Source: Deltaproteobacteria bacterium (GTDB lineage Bacteria > Bdellovibrionota_C > UBA2361 > SZUA-149 > JADYYL01). Taken from it: a stretch of DNA of 7,008 bases. Position 1 is the first letter of the stretch; each line of letters starts with the position of its first letter. Location of the stretch: NCBI GenBank assembly GCA_020853655.1, contig JADYYL010000191.1:1-7008 (forward strand), given 5' to 3'. The position numbers and the translations under genes are program-made. Shown here piece by piece: positions 5,230 through 7,008 of the stretch. Under the pieces are notes generated by a model, which did no database searches, had not been told where the DNA came from, and worked only from the letters and a program-made list of their open reading frames with translations.

Positions 5230-7008
5230 CTACTGCAACGGTATCTCGGCTGGAGCATGCTCATCGGGTTGTGAAGGGCTCTCGACCGTAGCGTCAAGAT
5301 TATCGAGATCGACGACGAGTGCGAGACTTCCATCACCCAGAATCGATGCGCCCGCGAAGCAAGGATCGAAGATCGATGCTTGCGACAGCTTCTTGATCAC
5401 GACGTGATGGACTGCATCGACCTGATCCACCACGATTGCGCAGGGAATGCCGCGTACCTTGGTCGAGATCGCGACACGGCACGCTCCGCTACTCCGTTCA
5501 CCGTAGAAAATCTCTGAAAGGTCGACCACAGGCAGGTGTTCGCCTTGATGATAGACGCATCTGCCCAGCCCCGGAACATTTGAGAACGAGTCGTGCGTGC
5601 AATAGAACGTCTCTCTTACCCGCTCTGCTGGAAGCACATACGTCTGGTCATGGCATTGGGTGATCATCCCAAGGATGATCTGGGTCGATGCCGTTTTCGG
5701 AACGACGATCTTAAAACTGGATCCTTTCTCTGCGGTCGTCTCGATTGAAATCTTACCGCCTGCTGATTCAAGACTTCGTTTGACGACGTCCATTCCCACG
5801 CCACGGCCCGAGATGTCCGTTACTTGCTCTGCGGTGGACATCCCAGCAGAGAAGATGAGCGAGACAAGCTCCTCTTCACCGAGAGGTTGATTCGCCGTAA
5901 TCATGCCGGCTTCGATGGCTTTTGCGCGCAGCTTCTCGAGGGGAATACCATTTCCATCGTCGTGAATTTGGACGACGAGGTCTTTGCTCGTTTCGGCAAG
6001 CTCGATTCTGACGCTGCCGGTCTTCTCTTTGCCTCGCGAGGCGCGAACCCCAGGACTTTCAATCCCGTGATCGACTGCATTTCGCACAATGTGCACCAAC
6101 GGAGCGTCAATCACTTCGATCACGCTCTTGTCGATCAGAAGATCGTCGCCAGTGATCGAAACTCGAACGTCCTTCTCTCTCGCGGTCGCGACGTCTCGCG
6201 CGATTTTTGGGAGCTTCTGGATAAGTGGTTTGACCGGAACGCGACGAATCGCCATGACGCTCGATTGAAGCGCGAGCGACACTTTACTGAACTCCCGGTT
6301 TGTCTCACGCAAATGTTTCCGCGTCTGCTCGGGATCGCTCCCTTCGATGAGCTTGCGCTCCACGTAAGTGAGCGCCTCTCCTATTGTCAAAATCTCTCCG
6401 ACAAACGAGAGGAACATATCGACATCCTCCTCTCTGACTCTCATGAACTTCGTATTCTCGTGACGGGAGGAGGGTTTGGGATCAGCCGCTTTCGCAGCCG
6501 CTGCCACCGGTCCCTTCGCATCTGACGCCGGCGCTGAAACGGCGGCGACGCTCTGCGAATCTTCCGCCACCATTCCGTCGAGAAGTGGCAACAGATCCGG
6601 AGCCCGCTGCGTGAGAGCTTGCCGCAGTTGTGTAAAGTTTTCGGTGGACTCCATCCGGGGAGTTGCGTCGCCTTTCTGCGCCGCGACAATTCGCTCGAGC
6701 AGCGCCCGAAACGAGGCCTCATTTGCTACTTCGGCCCCGCCGGATTGGAGCCTGTGAATAGTGCTCTGGAGCTCTTCTACTCCAGCAAGCGTTACGTCCA
6801 GTAGGGGACGAGTCACTTGTCGTTTCCCTTCCCGGATGAGGACCAGAAGAGATTCTAGTTCGTGAGCAAATTCTCGAAGTCGGTGAAATCCAAAGAACGC
6901 GGCATTCCCTTTGATCGAGTGCACCGGGCGAAAGATCGCGTTCACAATCTCCTTATTCGTTGGATCTTGTTCCAACTGAATCAGGAGATCTGCGACTGCT
7001 CCGAGAAG
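5230..7008 (-). CDS. cheA: Chemotaxis histidine kinase CheA (5' end outside window)
   Basis: CheA takes signals from chemoreceptors through CheW and phosphorylates CheY and CheB. Visible residues number 592, counted from the window edge; the frame is open through position 7008, so the TTG at 6975 is not the start. Domains in order: the end of the P1 phosphotransfer helix bundle with H30 in HSIKGNAAFFGF; a linker (about 110-187, Ala/Pro-rich) with no recognisable P2 domain; the P3 dimerisation helices (about 188-260); the P4 kinase with N-box HIVRNAVDHGIE (306-317), G1 box DDGNGI (350-355), the F-box region around LIFSAGM (384-390) and G2 box GRGVGMDVV (401-409); and the P5 CheW-like domain (about 441-570). 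All catalytic motifs are intact. There is no C-terminal receiver domain; the tail after 570 is acidic and Pro-rich. It is the last gene of its unit on this side, so partners such as CheW, CheY or receptors probably lie past the right edge. Confidence 0.97.
   Translation of the reverse strand, partial: LLGAVADLLIQLEQDPTNKEIVNAIFRPVHSIKGNAAFFGFHRLREFAHELESLLVLIREGKRQVTRPLLDVTLAGVEELQSTIHRLQSGGAEVANEASFRALLERIVAAQKGDATPRMESTENFTQLRQALTQRAPDLLPLLDGMVAEDSQSVAAVSAPASDAKGPVAAAAKAADPKPSSRHENTKFMRVREEDVDMFLSFVGEILTIGEALTYVERKLIEGSDPEQTRKHLRETNREFSKVSLALQSSVMAIRRVPVKPLIQKLPKIARDVATAREKDVRVSITGDDLLIDKSVIEVIDAPLVHIVRNAVDHGIESPGVRASRGKEKTGSVRIELAETSKDLVVQIHDDGNGIPLEKLRAKAIEAGMITANQPLGEEELVSLIFSAGMSTAEQVTDISGRGVGMDVVKRSLESAGGKISIETTAEKGSSFKIVVPKTASTQIILGMITQCHDQTYVLPAERVRETFYCTHDSFSNVPGLGRCVYHQGEHLPVVDLSEIFYGERSSGACRVAISTKVRGIPCAIVVDQVDAVHHVVIKKLSQASIFDPCFAGASILGDGSLALVVDLDNLDATVESPSQPDEHAPAEIPLQ

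Noticed and set aside
5824..6525. Plus-strand frame of 233 codons opposite cheA
   Set aside because: cheA on the other strand has every kinase motif intact across this interval, so the antisense frame is a by-product of its codon use.

Overview
The window looks like chromosomal DNA from a free-living, probably motile bacterium. The evidence is a CheA chemotaxis kinase, a ten-helix EamA-type transporter, and single-gene units with Shine-Dalgarno-like sites. Base composition is moderately GC-rich by eye. No gene here fixes the phylum. One protein (the large Cys-rich one) belongs to a family I associate mainly with Candidate Phyla Radiation (CPR) bacteria, while a chemotaxis kinase is unusual for that group, so the host lineage stays open.

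Layout, left to right. (1) Positions 1-40, minus strand: the first 13 codons of a gene leaving the window, apparently starting a signal peptide. (2) 41-252: a divergent intergenic region with two clean palindromes (71-87 and 110-128). (3) 253-1098, plus: a 281-residue protein of unknown function with an Asp-rich layout that loosely recalls primase-like folds. (4) 1179-1712, minus: a GNAT acetyltransferase of the YhbS type, convergent with the previous gene. (5) 1713-2306: nearly 600 bases without a convincing gene. They hold two related hairpins about 68 bases apart, a short palindrome and a 17-codon reading frame with a strong ribosome-binding site. (6) 2307-4007, minus: a 566-residue Cys-rich, zinc-ribbon protein whose gene ends in a probable terminator. 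(7) 4008-4226: a second divergent promoter region with two small palindromes. (8) 4227-5150, plus: a drug/metabolite-type (EamA) exporter. (9) 5151-5229: a short convergent gap with a 7-bp hairpin. (10) 5230 to the right edge, minus: cheA, missing only its N-terminal codons.

The genes do not form one pathway. Every neighbouring pair is divergent, convergent or separated by a long gap, so most appear to be single transcription units. CheA is the exception: it is probably the last gene of a chemotaxis operon lying beyond the right edge. I see no CRISPR array, insertion sequence, rRNA, tRNA or phage gene. The points most worth following up are the Cys-rich protein with its 30-residue Cys period, the 281-residue orphan protein, and the structured non-coding stretch between 1713 and 2306.
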